Positions 41,824 to 50,840 of a stretch of DNA of 64,000 nt are shown piece after piece. Source of the stretch: Paraburkholderia hiiakae. GTDB lineage: Bacteria > Pseudomonadota > Gammaproteobacteria > Burkholderiales > Burkholderiaceae. Within the stretch, counting starts at the first letter, position 1. The number at the start of each line of letters is the position of its first letter. The DNA is taken from the NCBI RefSeq assembly GCF_904848665.1, contig NZ_CAJHCQ010000009.1, positions 236,441 to 300,440 of the forward strand, given 5' to 3'. A program made the position numbers and the translations under genes. The notes below the pieces were generated by a model that was not told the origin of the DNA, did not search any database, and was given only the letters and a program-made list of their open reading frames with translations.

Positions 41824-42519
41824 TCAATCCGGGCGCGGTTTGCGTCGCCATGAGCCATGCGGCAGCTCCTTATCGCGCTCGGCGGCGGTGAGCGCGGCGT
41901 GCAGTTGCGTGTGGTTCAGTGGAACGCAATAGGCCGGTTTTGCGCGCTCGAAGCGCCAGCTATCGGCGAGCGGACCCGCGTCGAGCACGTCGAAATCGAG
42001 CTGTGCATGCAACGCGGCCACGAGCGCCTTCGCCTCTTCATCGTCTCCAGCGACGGGTAGCGCGCGCCGCCCGCCCTCGACAGGCGGCCGTTCTTCGCGC
42101 GGCAGGTCGTACGCGAGAATCGCATTGAACGCCTTGACCACGCGTGCGCCACTCAGCTGTTGCGCAACGCGCTCGCTCGTGGCGGCGCGGTATTCGTCGA
42201 ACGCGGCGATGGCGCCGTCGCGCGCCGGGTAGTAATTCATGGTGTCGATGACGACTTTGCCGGCGAGTGTTTCGACCGGTATTTCGCCGAGCGCGGACAG
42301 CGGCAGCGCCACGATCACAATCTCGCCGAACGCAGCGGCTTCCTCCAGCGTGCCGATCCCGCAGCCCAGCGCCGCCGCCTCGCTCGCGCGCGCCTCGGGA
42401 TGACGCGACGAGAGCATGACCTCATGCCCCGCCTGCGCGAGAAGCTTGCCCAACGTCGAACCGATCTCGCCCGCGCCGAGAATACCGACAGCCAATCGAT
42501 GTCCGCGATCTTCGTTCAT
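41824..42519 (-). CDS. NADP-binding reductase of the F420-dependent NADP reductase-like family
   Basis: 231 residues. The N-terminal Rossmann fold carries VGILGAGEIGSTLGKLLAQ near 11-29 and SSRHP (adenosine-phosphate binding) near 37-41. VIVALPLSAL and the NYYP/D region follow, with a C-terminal helical part KPAYCVPLNHTQLHAAL. In bacteria without F420 such proteins are generic NADP(H) oxidoreductases of unknown substrate. GGGGA precedes the ATG at 42519; upstream ATGs are non-homologous. Divergent from the LysR gene at 42623, its probable regulator. Confidence 0.85.
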   Translation of the reverse strand: MNEDRGHRLAVGILGAGEIGSTLGKLLAQAGHEVMLSSRHPEARASEAAALGCGIGTLEEAAAFGEIVIVALPLSALGEIPVETLAGKVVIDTMNYYPARDGAIAAFDEYRAATSERVAQQLSGARVVKAFNAILAYDLPREERPPVEGGRRALPVAGDDEEAKALVAALHAQLDFDVLDAGPLADSWRFERAKPAYCVPLNHTQLHAALTAAERDKELPHGSWRRKPRPD

Positions 42520-42622
42520 GTGAATCCCCGTGTTTCGTAATGGAGACCTCAGCGTAGCGCCGAAACTCCCATGCGATAATCGGTCATCCCAGTGAAACAC
42601 TTGAAATGACGAGTTTCTAATC

Positions 42623-43603
42623 GTGGACAAATTGACCAGCATGACCGTGTTCGTGAAGACAGCGGAATCCGGTTCGTTCACGGCGGCGGCGCGCATGCTC
42701 GCAATGACGCCGCAGATGGCGGGCAAGCACGTCGACGCGCTGGAAAAGACGCTCGGCGTGCGCCTGCTCCAGCGCTCGACGCGCAAGCACGCACTCACGG
42801 AAGCGGGCCGCGCCTATTTCGAAGCCTGCCGGCGCGTGCTCGAAGAGGCGGCTGCGGCGGATGCCGTCGCGCTCGCGCAAACCGCCCACCCGCAAGGCAC
42901 GCTGCGCGTGACGGCGCCCGTTGCGTTCGGAGCCTTTCGGCTTGCGCATGAAATCAAGGCCTTTCTCGCGGATTGCCCGGACGTGAAAATCGATCTCGTG
43001 CTGAGCGACCGGCAGTTCGACCTCTTGCAGGACGGTTTCGATGTCGCGTTTCGCATCGGCGCGCTGCCCGACTCGCAACTGGTCGCGCGAGCGCTCGCGC
43101 CCTATCGGCTCGTGCCGTGCGCCGCGCCGGCCTATCTCGCCGCGCATGGAACGCCGGCGCATCCGCGCGAACTTTCGCAGCACGTGTGCCTCGATTACGC
43201 ATTCGACAGCTTTCCGGCGCCCCAAACGTGGATCTTCAAGGACGACGACACGCAGATCGAAGTCGAGCCGCGCGGCCAACTGCGCAGCAACGACACGCGC
43301 GCGCTGATCGCGGCCGCGGAAGCGGGTGTGGGGATCGTGCTCGCGGGCGAGCCGAACCTGGCGCCGTCGGTGGCGGCGGGGCGGCTCGTGCCGCTGCTCG
43401 AGGCGTATGCCGCGCCGGTGCGGCCCATGCATCTGCTTTACGCGGATCGCCGCGCGCAGGCGCCCAAGCAGCGCGCGTTCGTGGCGTGGGCGCTGGCGTG
43501 CTTTGGCGAGGCTGGCAACGGCGCCGGGGCGGGGGCGCCGGCGTCACCTCGCGTTCGTCGTTCTCCGCGCAAGCCGCGCGCATCACGCACGCCGCGTAGT
43601 TAG
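42623..43603 (+). CDS. LysR-family transcriptional regulator
   Basis: 326 residues from a GTG start. Winged HTH at about 1-60 (MTVFVKTAESGSFTAAARML, then QMAGKHVDALEKTLGVRLLQ), effector domain about 90-300 with the SDRQFDLLQDGFDVAFRIG and GVGIVLAGEPN motifs of the CrgA/DmlR subgroup. The last 25 residues are a basic Arg/Pro/Ser tail not typical of the family. Divergent from the NADP reductase gene by 103 bases. The stop overlaps that of the convergent ICL-family gene. Confidence 0.9.
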   Translation: MDKLTSMTVFVKTAESGSFTAAARMLAMTPQMAGKHVDALEKTLGVRLLQRSTRKHALTEAGRAYFEACRRVLEEAAAADAVALAQTAHPQGTLRVTAPVAFGAFRLAHEIKAFLADCPDVKIDLVLSDRQFDLLQDGFDVAFRIGALPDSQLVARALAPYRLVPCAAPAYLAAHGTPAHPRELSQHVCLDYAFDSFPAPQTWIFKDDDTQIEVEPRGQLRSNDTRALIAAAEAGVGIVLAGEPNLAPSVAAGRLVPLLEAYAAPVRPMHLLYADRRAQAPKQRAFVAWALACFGEAGNGAGAGAPASPRVRRSPRKPRASRTPRS

Positions 43604-44433
43604 GTCTCGCTACGGAAAGCGGCGTTGAGCGTCGCGCCGGACGCCGCGCCTCCGAAGCCGTCGAAACGCCCTTCGGCGAGTTGTTGCGCCGCTTGCATGA
43701 AGCCGCCCCATGCGGTGCGGGCGAGCGCGCCGCCTACGCTCACGCGGCGCACCCCGAGTGCGGCGAGATCGTCCAGCGTGAAGGCAGACTGCGCGCCAAT
43801 CAGCACGTTCACTGGCTTCGGCGCGACAGCGGTCACGACGGCCACGATCTGCTCGCGTGTCTGGATGCCCGGCGCGTAGAGGCAATCCGCGCCCGCCTGC
43901 GCATACGCCTGCAAGCGCGCGATGGCGTCGTCGAGGTTGGGCACGCCCGCTATGAAGTTCTCGGCTCGGCCAACGAGCACGGTGTCGCCGCCGCGCGCGT
44001 CGATCGCGCGGCGAGCGGCGCGCATGCGCTCGACGGCCACCTCGATCGGCAGCAGCGGCGCTGCCTCGTCGCCGGTCGAATCTTCCACGGAAAGCCCGGC
44101 GACCCCGGTCTCGACCGCGAGGCCCACGCTTGCTTCGACGCCTGCGGGATCCGCGCCGAAGCCGCTTTCGAAGTCGGCGTTCACGGGCAGGTCGGTGGCC
44201 GCGACGATCTCGCGCAGGTGCGCGAGGATCGCGTCGCGCGGCAAGGTGTTGTCGGCATGGCCGCGTGACCATGCGAACCCGGAGCTGGTGGTCGCGAGCG
44301 CCTTGAACCCGAGGCCCTGGAGATAGCGCGCGCTGCCCACGTCCCACGGGTTCGGCAGCACGAAGCAACCGGCGGCGTGCAGCGCGCGAAACTCGGCGCG
44401 TTTCTCGGCAATGGTGCGGGCGGGTCCTGACAT
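43600..44433 (-). CDS. Isocitrate lyase/PEP mutase superfamily protein, function unknown
   Basis: 277 residues of the ICL/PEPM barrel. The metal-binding DFESGFG (NADFESGFGADPAGVEASV) near 93-99 is present, with VEDSTGDEAAPLLP where true PEP mutases have EDKxFPKxNS. It is therefore not a phosphonate-forming enzyme. Likely reactions are C-C lyase or oxaloacetate-decarboxylase-type; GRAENFIAGVPNLDDAI is typical of the uncharacterised branch. AGGAGGAG gives a firm start at 44433. Divergent from a LacI regulator. Confidence 0.85.
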   Translation of the reverse strand: MSGPARTIAEKRAEFRALHAAGCFVLPNPWDVGSARYLQGLGFKALATTSSGFAWSRGHADNTLPRDAILAHLREIVAATDLPVNADFESGFGADPAGVEASVGLAVETGVAGLSVEDSTGDEAAPLLPIEVAVERMRAARRAIDARGGDTVLVGRAENFIAGVPNLDDAIARLQAYAQAGADCLYAPGIQTREQIVAVVTAVAPKPVNVLIGAQSAFTLDDLAALGVRRVSVGGALARTAWGGFMQAAQQLAEGRFDGFGGAASGATLNAAFRSET

Positions 44434-44695
44434 GGCAAGTCTCCTCCTGGCTCGTGGGTGGGCGGCGGGCGTTCGCGCGGGAATGCGCATCCTGTAGCGC
44501 CGATCTTCGATTGTGACCGAATTCGCGGATTCTCGAATCGAGCGGGACGCGCGTGCGCAGCGATTTCGCGTAAAGATAAGGATGGCGAATTAAATGAATG
44601 CCTACGAAGGCGATCGCATTCGACGGCTCGAAACGAGGAAAAGAAGGGCGCAGCCGTTATGATATGCGTTCTTTTTATTTTGCCTTCCAGCCGCG

Positions 44696-45730
44696 ATGTC
44701 CAAAACCAGCGCTCCGAAAGCCACGCCGCCCCGCATGTCCGATGTCGCTCGTCTCGCGGGCGTTTCGAAGATGACGGTGTCCCGCGTGATGGCGGGGCGC
44801 AGCGCGTCGGAGGCGACACGCGAGCGTGTGCAGCGCGCCATCGACGAACTGGGTTACGTGGCCGACGCGGCGGCCGGTGCGCTCTCCTCGGGGCGCTCGT
44901 CGTTCGTCGCCGTGCTCGTGCCATCGCTTTCCAGCTCGAACTTCTCTGACACCGTGAGCGGCCTCACGGCTGTGCTCGAGCCGCAAGGGCTCGAATTGCT
45001 GATCGGCGACACCGACTACTTCCTCGACCGCGAGGAGCGCCTCGTGCGCCAGATGCTGCGCCACCAGCCGCGCTGCATCGCGCTCACGGGGGCGCAGCAT
45101 ACGGACGCCACGCGCGCGCTGCTGCAGCGCTCGGGCGTGCCGGTCGTCGAGATGTGGGACTTGCCCGCGGAGCCGATCGACATGGCCGTGGGCTTTTCCA
45201 ACGTGAGCGCAGCGCGCGAGATGGTGCGCTATCTCGCGGACAAGGGCCATCGCCGCATCGGTTTTCTTGGTGGCGCGGGCGATCTGGACCGGCGCGGCCT
45301 CGACCGTCTCAAGGGCTATCAGATGGAGATGAAGGCGCTCGGGCTCGACAGGCATCGCGTCGTGCAACTGGGCGACTCGCCGGTCACGATGAGCCACGGC
45401 GCGCCCGCCATGGCCGAGTTGCTCGAGCGTTGGCCCGACACAGAGGCCGTGATGTGCGTGAGCGACATGTCGGCGTTCGGCGCGATCATGGAGTGCCAGC
45501 GGCGCGGCCTGAGCGTGCCTCGCGACATGGCGGTTGCGGGCTTCGGCAACTTCGAGGTCGCGGCGTGCTGCTATCCGGCGATCACCACGATTTCGGTCGA
45601 TGCCTACGGCATTGGCCAGCGCACGGGCGAGGCGATCGTCGCCGCCCTCGCGGTAGCGGACGGCGCGAGCGCGCAGCATCCCGTGAAAACGCGCATTCAG
45701 TACACAGTCGTGCCGCGCGAAAGCGCTTGA
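44696..45730 (+). CDS. LacI-family transcriptional regulator (GntR/GluR-like)
   Basis: 344 residues. N-terminal HTH SDVARLAGVSKMTVSRVMAG near 15-34, hinge helix AAGALSSGRSSFVAVLVPSL, then a periplasmic-binding-protein-like sugar-sensing domain at about 65-335 with HRRIGFLGGAGDLDRRGLDR. The closest family feel is the gluconate-operon repressor group. No sugar uptake or kinase genes are near; the only divergent neighbour is the ICL-superfamily gene, which may be its target. Confidence 0.9.
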   Translation: MSKTSAPKATPPRMSDVARLAGVSKMTVSRVMAGRSASEATRERVQRAIDELGYVADAAAGALSSGRSSFVAVLVPSLSSSNFSDTVSGLTAVLEPQGLELLIGDTDYFLDREERLVRQMLRHQPRCIALTGAQHTDATRALLQRSGVPVVEMWDLPAEPIDMAVGFSNVSAAREMVRYLADKGHRRIGFLGGAGDLDRRGLDRLKGYQMEMKALGLDRHRVVQLGDSPVTMSHGAPAMAELLERWPDTEAVMCVSDMSAFGAIMECQRRGLSVPRDMAVAGFGNFEVAACCYPAITTISVDAYGIGQRTGEAIVAALAVADGASAQHPVKTRIQYTVVPRESA

Positions 45731-45760
45731 GCACGCGAATGCGCGACGGCATTAGCGTCG

Positions 45761-46507
45761 TCAAAGTCCCTTGGCGATGCGCTGCGCCATCTCGACCACT
45801 GCGATGGCGAGGCGCTTCTCGCGGCGCGCATCCAGCCGCTCCAGCGGCAGGCTCGCGCTGACCGCCACGCGCTTGCCGAGCGCCGTCACGCCCACGAACG
45901 CCGCGAAGCACGCAATCCCCGCCGTCACTTCTTCCCGCTCGTGCGCGAGGCCAGAGCGGCGTATCGCGGCGAGCGCCGCGAGCAGGTCCTGCTTGCGCGT
46001 GATGGTGTTGGCGGTCACTGCGGGAAGCTGGCGCGGCAGGATCGCGTTGACCTCTTCATCGGGAAGGCTGGCGAGCAGCGCCTTGCCCAGTGCGCTGCAG
46101 TGCGCGGGCAGCCGCGAGCCGAGATCGGAGACGAGGCGCACGGGCCGCGCGGGGTCTTCGCGCGCGAGATACACGACTTCCGCGCCATCCAGCACGGCAA
46201 GCTGAACGACTTCGTTATGCGTCGCGACGAAGACGGTCGCTTCCTGGCGGAACACTTCCTGGAGCCGGTCGTGCCGCACATAGGCGCTGCCGAGCTCGAA
46301 CAGCGTGAGGCCGACGATATAGCCGTCCGCGCGTTTTTCGATCCAGCGCCGGCGTTCGAGCGAGTCGAGCATCAGGTAGAGCGTGCTGCGCGAGAGGCCG
46401 GTGACCTGCGCGATTGCCGCCGCGCGCATCGGGCCAGGCGCGTGCGCGAGTACGTCGAGAATATCGTGTATGCGCCGCAGCGCCGGGACTTCGTAGGGTG
46501 AGGACAT
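45761..46507 (-). CDS. IclR-family transcriptional regulator
   Basis: 248 residues. Winged HTH at about 8-70 (VPALRRIHDILDVLAHAPGP, then AIAQVTGLSRSTLYLMLDSL) and an IclR effector domain at about 75-245 (FVATHNEVVQLAVLDGAEVV, LPAHCSALGKALLASLPDEE). Divergent from the AruH-like aminotransferase gene with about 200 bases between, so it probably controls that gene. The ATG at 46507 begins the conserved HTH region. Confidence 0.9.
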   Translation of the reverse strand: MSSPYEVPALRRIHDILDVLAHAPGPMRAAAIAQVTGLSRSTLYLMLDSLERRRWIEKRADGYIVGLTLFELGSAYVRHDRLQEVFRQEATVFVATHNEVVQLAVLDGAEVVYLAREDPARPVRLVSDLGSRLPAHCSALGKALLASLPDEEVNAILPRQLPAVTANTITRKQDLLAALAAIRRSGLAHEREEVTAGIACFAAFVGVTALGKRVAVSASLPLERLDARREKRLAIAVVEMAQRIAKGL

Positions 46508-46707
46508 GGAGCCGCGCGCCGCAAATAAGATCATCCAACAGGCTGGAAATACTAACACCACGTTGGACACGTGCATGAGCGCGTCGACATTTCTCAGCGG
46601 CATCGTTCCTTGGTATCGTTGCACACGCGCTGCACATACGAATCAACAGGAACGGTTTTGAACGCCCCGGCGCGATGCGCGCCGGATGTTCGGGAGAGTC
46701 GCGGAAG

Positions 46708-47895
46708 ATGAAGTATTCGAATCTGGTCGAGCGGTTGCAGGGCCGTCGGACGACGGCATGGGAGATCCATCACGCGGCAGTGCAGGCCGCGGCGCGTGGC
46801 GAGGACGTGATCGTGCTGAGCGTGGGCGACCCCGACTTCGGCACGCCCGCGCCCATCGTCGAGCGCGCCGTGGCCGCGCTGCGTGAAGGCGATACGCACT
46901 ACTCGGCGATCATGGGCCGCGAGCCGCTGCGCGAGGCGATTGCACGCGAGCATGCACAGCAAAGCGGGCGTGCGGTCGGTGCGCAGAACGTGATTCTCTG
47001 CGCGGGGGCGCAGAACGGCTTGTTCGCTTCGTCGCTCTGTTTGCTGGAGGCCGGCGACGAAGTCCTCGTGCCCGAGCCGATGTACCTGACCTACGAGGCC
47101 GCGATTCGCGCGTCGGGCGCCACGCTCGTGCCGGTGCCCGTCGATCCTGAGAACGGCTTTCATCTCGACTGCGACGGACTCGAGGCAGCCGTCACGCCGC
47201 GCACGCGCGCGATTTTCTTCGCGACGCCGTGCAACCCCACCGGCGCGGTGATGCCGCGCGCGCACCTCGAACGCGTCGCGCAATTGGCCAGGCGGCACGA
47301 CCTGTGGGTGCTCTCCGACGAGGTCTACGCCGACCTCACGTTCGAGCGCGAGCACGTGAGCATCGCCGCGCTCGACGGCATGGCGGAGCGCACGGTCACG
47401 CTCGGCAGCCTCTCGAAGTCGCATGCCATGCCGGGCTGGCGCCTCGGCTGGGTGATCGCGCCGGAAACGATGATTGCGCATCTGGCGCGGCTCGCGCTCT
47501 GCATGCTCTACGGGCTGCCTGGTTTCATTCAGGAGGCGGCGATTACGGCGCTCGACCAGCGCGCGCAGATCGTCGCCCAGATGCGCGAGATCTATCGCCG
47601 CCGGCGCGACATCGTCTACGAGCGGCTGGCGGGCGTGCCGGGACTCAAGTGCCTGTTGCCGGAAGCGGGCATGTTCATGATGATCGACATCCGCGGCACG
47701 GGCCTCGACACGCAGGCGTTCACCTGGCAGCTTTTCGAAGCGCAGAAGGTATCCGTGCTCGACGCGAGCGCGTTCGGGGAAACCGCAAACGGCTATGTGC
47801 GGCTTGGTTTCGTCGTGGACGAAGCGAGGCTCGTCGAAGCTTGCGAGCGTATCGCGGCCTTTGTGCGGGAGCGCGCTGCAGCCGCGACGCGCTAG
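46708..47895 (+). CDS. aruH: Class I/II aminotransferase, arginine:pyruvate transaminase (AruH)-like
   Basis: 395 residues, PLP fold type I. It begins MKYSNLVERLQGRRTTAWEI, and SVGDPDFGTPAPIVERAV, HYSAIMGREPLREAIA, CNPTGAVMPR, SDEVYADLTFE and the PLP-lysine motif SLSKSHAMPGWRLGWV are all present. The N-terminus and SKSHAM segment closely resemble the Pseudomonas AruH that transaminates L-arginine to 2-ketoarginine. A ketoarginine decarboxylase (AruI) is not adjacent, so substrate is tentative. GGAGAG and CGGAAG lie before the ATG. Convergent with the Nudix gene, stops overlapping. Confidence 0.85.
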   Translation: MKYSNLVERLQGRRTTAWEIHHAAVQAAARGEDVIVLSVGDPDFGTPAPIVERAVAALREGDTHYSAIMGREPLREAIAREHAQQSGRAVGAQNVILCAGAQNGLFASSLCLLEAGDEVLVPEPMYLTYEAAIRASGATLVPVPVDPENGFHLDCDGLEAAVTPRTRAIFFATPCNPTGAVMPRAHLERVAQLARRHDLWVLSDEVYADLTFEREHVSIAALDGMAERTVTLGSLSKSHAMPGWRLGWVIAPETMIAHLARLALCMLYGLPGFIQEAAITALDQRAQIVAQMREIYRRRRDIVYERLAGVPGLKCLLPEAGMFMMIDIRGTGLDTQAFTWQLFEAQKVSVLDASAFGETANGYVRLGFVVDEARLVEACERIAAFVRERAAAATR

Positions 47896-48296
47896 CGGGT
47901 CTCGAAGTAGAGGCGGGTGGGCTCGAACAGTTCGGCAGGCAACGCATTCCGCGTGAACCACGCCCACCGCGCGCACTTGTCGGGCTCGGCGACGACCGGC
48001 ATGCCCGGCGCGGCGGCCTCGACGAACAGTGTCACATGGCGCACGCGGCCCGCTTCGAGCCAGCCGCTGGCCCAGCCGGCTGCGTATGCCTCGATCAATT
48101 CCAGGCCGGTTTCCTCGCGCAGCTCGCGCGCGGCCGCGGCGAGCGGATCTTCGCCGGGGTCGACCTTGCCACCCGGGAAGGCCCAGGTGTCGCGTCCCCA
48201 TGTGCTTTTGCGCAGGCCGAGCAGCCACGCGTCGCCGTTGCGTACGACGACGCCCACGCCGAGCACGGTGACGGGAACGTTCATGTCGTCAATCAT
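47892..48296 (-). CDS. Nudix hydrolase
   Basis: 134 residues. The Nudix box GKVDPGEDPLAAAARELREE (followed by TGLEL) at about 43-65 is complete, with the catalytic glutamates present. The surrounding FPGG and a C-terminal Trp-rich part suggest an ADP-ribose or nucleotide/NADH pyrophosphohydrolase of the MutT/NudE type. An ATG at 48284 is an alternative start; neither has a good Shine-Dalgarno. Substrate unknown. Confidence 0.9.
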   Translation of the reverse strand: MIDDMNVPVTVLGVGVVVRNGDAWLLGLRKSTWGRDTWAFPGGKVDPGEDPLAAAARELREETGLELIEAYAAGWASGWLEAGRVRHVTLFVEAAAPGMPVVAEPDKCARWAWFTRNALPAELFEPTRLYFETR

Positions 48297-48396
48297 GTTT
48301 TGCGGATATTAATCTGGAATCCGAATTGTTGGCGAAATCGATCGTTCGCTGCGCGCGCTTGAATCTTTGCGGGGCGCGCAGCGAACGGGTGCAGAA

Positions 48397-48630
48397 TCAG
48401 CGCTCGCCGTCGAACAGATCGTTGAGCAGCTCGTCGAAGGCGGCCTGAGCGTCTTCCAGTTCCTGGAGCGCCATGTCGAAGGTCTGCAGCGCGAATTGCG
48501 ACGGACGGCCGTCGCCTTCCGGCGGAAACTGCGACTGCAGCGAGGTGAACGCCGACTTGACGCGCTGGGTTGCGGTCAGCACGCGCTCCATGGCGGCGGC
48601 TTCTTCGGCTCGTGCCTGTTCTGGTGTCAT
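48397..48630 (-). CDS. Small helical acidic protein, unknown
   Basis: 77 residues, MTPEQARAEEAAAMERVLTA then helical segments ending LEDAQAAFDELLNDLFDGER. Strongly amphipathic and acidic, probably a coiled coil; no domain is recognised. GGAG lies upstream of the ATG at 48630. It is 38 bases downstream of the Lrp-type regulator on the same strand and may be cotranscribed. Confidence 0.7.
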   Translation of the reverse strand: MTPEQARAEEAAAMERVLTATQRVKSAFTSLQSQFPPEGDGRPSQFALQTFDMALQELEDAQAAFDELLNDLFDGER

Positions 48631-48668
48631 CGAAAGCTCCGTTCTTACGTGTTGGGTGTTGGGTGTGT

Positions 48669-49133
48669 TCAGGGCAGGGGCAGCCCGCCCTCGGCTTTCA
48701 CTTCGCGCAGCGACAGCGCCGATTCGACGGACGTGACGCCGGGCAAACTGCGCAACTGGTCGCGCATGAAGGTGCCGTAGTCGTCGAGATCGCGCGCCAC
48801 CACCTGCAAAATATAGTCCGCCGTACCGGATACGTTGTGGCACGACAGAATGCGCTCGATCGCCAGCACTTCGCGCTCGAAGCGGTCGGCGAGCGCGCGG
48901 TCATGCACGGCAAAGCGTACCGAGACGAACCCCACCACGCCGTAGCCGAGCGCACGGCGCGAGAGCACGGCCCGGTAACGCTCGATATAGCCCTCCTGTT
49001 CGAGGCGCTTGAGGCGCCGCGCGCAGGGCGTTTCGCTCAGGCCGACCGTTTCGGCGAGACGCGCGTTCGGCATGCGCCCGTCGGTTTGCAGCGCGCCGAG
49101 TATCGCCCGGTCGAGTTTGTCGAGGTCGCTCAT
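48669..49133 (-). CDS. Lrp/AsnC-family transcriptional regulator
   Basis: 154 residues, typical length. HTH at about 2-55 (LDKLDRAILGALQTDGRMPN, then LAETVGLSETPCARRLKRLE) and a RAM/AsnC effector domain at about 70-150 (VGFVSVRFAVHD, SGTADYILQVVARDLDDYG). It probably senses an amino acid. Divergent from the LysE exporter at 49271, a common regulator-exporter pairing. Confidence 0.92.
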   Translation of the reverse strand: MSDLDKLDRAILGALQTDGRMPNARLAETVGLSETPCARRLKRLEQEGYIERYRAVLSRRALGYGVVGFVSVRFAVHDRALADRFEREVLAIERILSCHNVSGTADYILQVVARDLDDYGTFMRDQLRSLPGVTSVESALSLREVKAEGGLPLP

Positions 49134-49270
49134 AGCGGGTAGGGGAGTTCTGGTGTGGATTCGGAAATCTTAGCGCATTCCGCTAATATATGACGTGTGT
49201 GATATGTAAAAACGCCAGAAATCGCTCTGCGTGTAGCGGCAAGATAGAGCCTCTTTCACGCGAGGCCAAC

Positions 49271-49897
49271 ATGATTTCCGCCCACCTGCTGTTGATGTTC
49301 ATCGTCGCCCTGATTATCGTCTGCGCGCTGCCCGGCGCCGACATGGCGCTCGTGATGCAGACCAGCATGAGCCGCGGCACGCGCAGCGGCTTCGCGGCGG
49401 CCTGCGGCCTCGCGCTCGCGCGCGCGACCCACGTGACGCTTTCCGCCTGCGGCCTCGCGGCCTTGCTGCGCAACGCGCCGTGGCTTTATGAAGTCGTGCG
49501 CTACGTGGGCGCCGCGTATCTCACATGGATCGCCGTGCAGATCTTCCGCGCGCCGGCTTTCGCCATGCCAGAACAGGAGGGGGTGGCCGTGGCGCGCCCG
49601 CGCCGTGCCGATTTCACCAAGGGGTTGCTCACGAACCTGCTGAACCCGAAGGCGCTGCTGTTCTGCTCGGTGCTGTTGCCGCAGTTCATCCGGCCCGAGG
49701 CGGGCTCGGTCTGGCTGCAGGTTTCGGTGCTGGGCGTGTTGCTGGTTGCCGTATGCGCGCTCTTCGACGTGATCTACGTGCTGGGCGCCGCGCGCATCGC
49801 CGTGTGGCTGCGCCGCCATCCGCTCGCGCAGACGGTCCAGAAGTGGGCGTTCTCGTCCGCGTTGATCGGCTTCGCACTGCGGCTCTCGCTCGATTGA
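49271..49897 (+). CDS. LysE/RhtB-family amino-acid exporter
   Basis: 208 residues with six membrane helices. It carries the family N-terminal motif PGADMALVMQTSMSRGTRSG near 18-37 and FTKGLLTNLLNPKALLF near 117-133. The ATG at 49271 is preceded by GCGAGG and matches family starts. Divergent from an Lrp/AsnC regulator. Exports an amino acid or related compound; which one is unknown. A strong terminator follows. Confidence 0.92.
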   Translation: MISAHLLLMFIVALIIVCALPGADMALVMQTSMSRGTRSGFAAACGLALARATHVTLSACGLAALLRNAPWLYEVVRYVGAAYLTWIAVQIFRAPAFAMPEQEGVAVARPRRADFTKGLLTNLLNPKALLFCSVLLPQFIRPEAGSVWLQVSVLGVLLVAVCALFDVIYVLGAARIAVWLRRHPLAQTVQKWAFSSALIGFALRLSLD

Positions 49898-49925
49898 CGC
49901 TTCTGGAGTACAGGACGGTTGGGTG

Positions 49926-49961
49926 AAAGCGTGCGGCGCGCAAGGCGCCGCACGCTTTTTT
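49926..49961 (+). terminator. Intrinsic terminator after the LysE exporter gene
   Basis: AAAGCGTGCGGCGC (49926-49939) pairs with GCGCCGCACGCTTT (49945-49958) around GCAAG and is followed by T residues. A 14-bp perfect stem, 28 bases past the stop. It also stands between this gene and the convergent DUF1993 gene. Confidence 0.85.
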
Positions 49962-49986
49962 ATTGCTCGCGTTTTAGCGCCTCGTG

Positions 49987-50493
49987 TTAGCGCGCGCCCA
50001 GGTAGTCGAGCTTGCCCAGTTCCACGCCGTTGTGACGCAGGATGTCGTAAGCCGTGGTGACATGGAAGAAGAAGTTGGGCAGCACGAAGCCGAGCAGATA
50101 GCTTTGGCCCGTGAACTCGATCGGACCGCTGCGCATCTTGAGCGTGATGCTGCGCGCTTCTGTGCCGTCGATCTGCTCCGGCTTGAACGCGTTCAGATAG
50201 TCGATGGTTTTCTGGATACGGGCGTGCAACTCGTCGAACGTGACCTCGACATCGTCGAATTTCGGGGGCTCCACGCCGGCCAGGCGCGCGGCGCAGCCCT
50301 TCGCGGTATCGGTGGCGATGTAGATCTGACGCATGAGCGGCAGCATGTCGGGGAAGAGCCGTGCGCCCGTCAGCACGGAGGGGTCGATCTGCTTTTCCGC
50401 TGCGTGCGCCTGCGCCTTGCCGATGATGTTTTGCAGATTGGTGAGACCGCGCGCGAGCACGGGCACCGATGCTTGATACATGGAAATGGACAT
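49987..50493 (-). CDS. DUF1993-family protein (DinB-like fold)
   Basis: 168 residues, the usual family length. It opens MSISMYQASVPVLARGLTNL and has LPLMRQIYIATDTAKGCAAR, then LGFVLPNFFFHVTTAYDILR and HNGVELGKLDYLG, all hallmarks of DUF1993. The family has a four-helix bundle related to DinB; enzymatic role is unknown. Single gene. Confidence 0.9.
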   Translation of the reverse strand: MSISMYQASVPVLARGLTNLQNIIGKAQAHAAEKQIDPSVLTGARLFPDMLPLMRQIYIATDTAKGCAARLAGVEPPKFDDVEVTFDELHARIQKTIDYLNAFKPEQIDGTEARSITLKMRSGPIEFTGQSYLLGFVLPNFFFHVTTAYDILRHNGVELGKLDYLGAR

Positions 50494-50840
50494 GGGGTTT
50501 CCTCGTTTCTTCGAATGCGCGCGATACGCTCCGCTTTGGAGCTGACCGGCGGCTCATTATGCGCTATCGCGTCGCGCGCTGCCATCGGCCAAACGGCCAG
50601 CAGCGCGGCGGCCAGGTACCTCGCCGGGCGCATAAATTACCTGGGATTACAGATCAAAAATTCCTTGTGAAGCGCTGAGGTTGCGAGCGCTCGCGGCCAG
50701 GGTGTCGGGGCCGTCGCGCGATACGCGACACAGCGCGCCTCGTTGCCGATGTGCGCAATTGCCCCGACAAATATTGATTGTGGTCTAATAACCCGGCACC
50801 CACCATCCATTGCGCATCGTGCTGCACGATGTGCTCAACC
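50494..50840. other. Intergenic region without visible features
   Basis: 347 bases between the divergent DUF1993 and exported-protein genes. No credible gene, repeat or terminator. It should contain both promoters, but I cannot place either. Confidence 0.4.

Noticed and set aside
43600..44433. Second PEP mutase
   Set aside because: The superfamily fold is present but EDKxFPKxNS is replaced by VEDSTGDEAAPLLP, so it is not a phosphonate-forming mutase.
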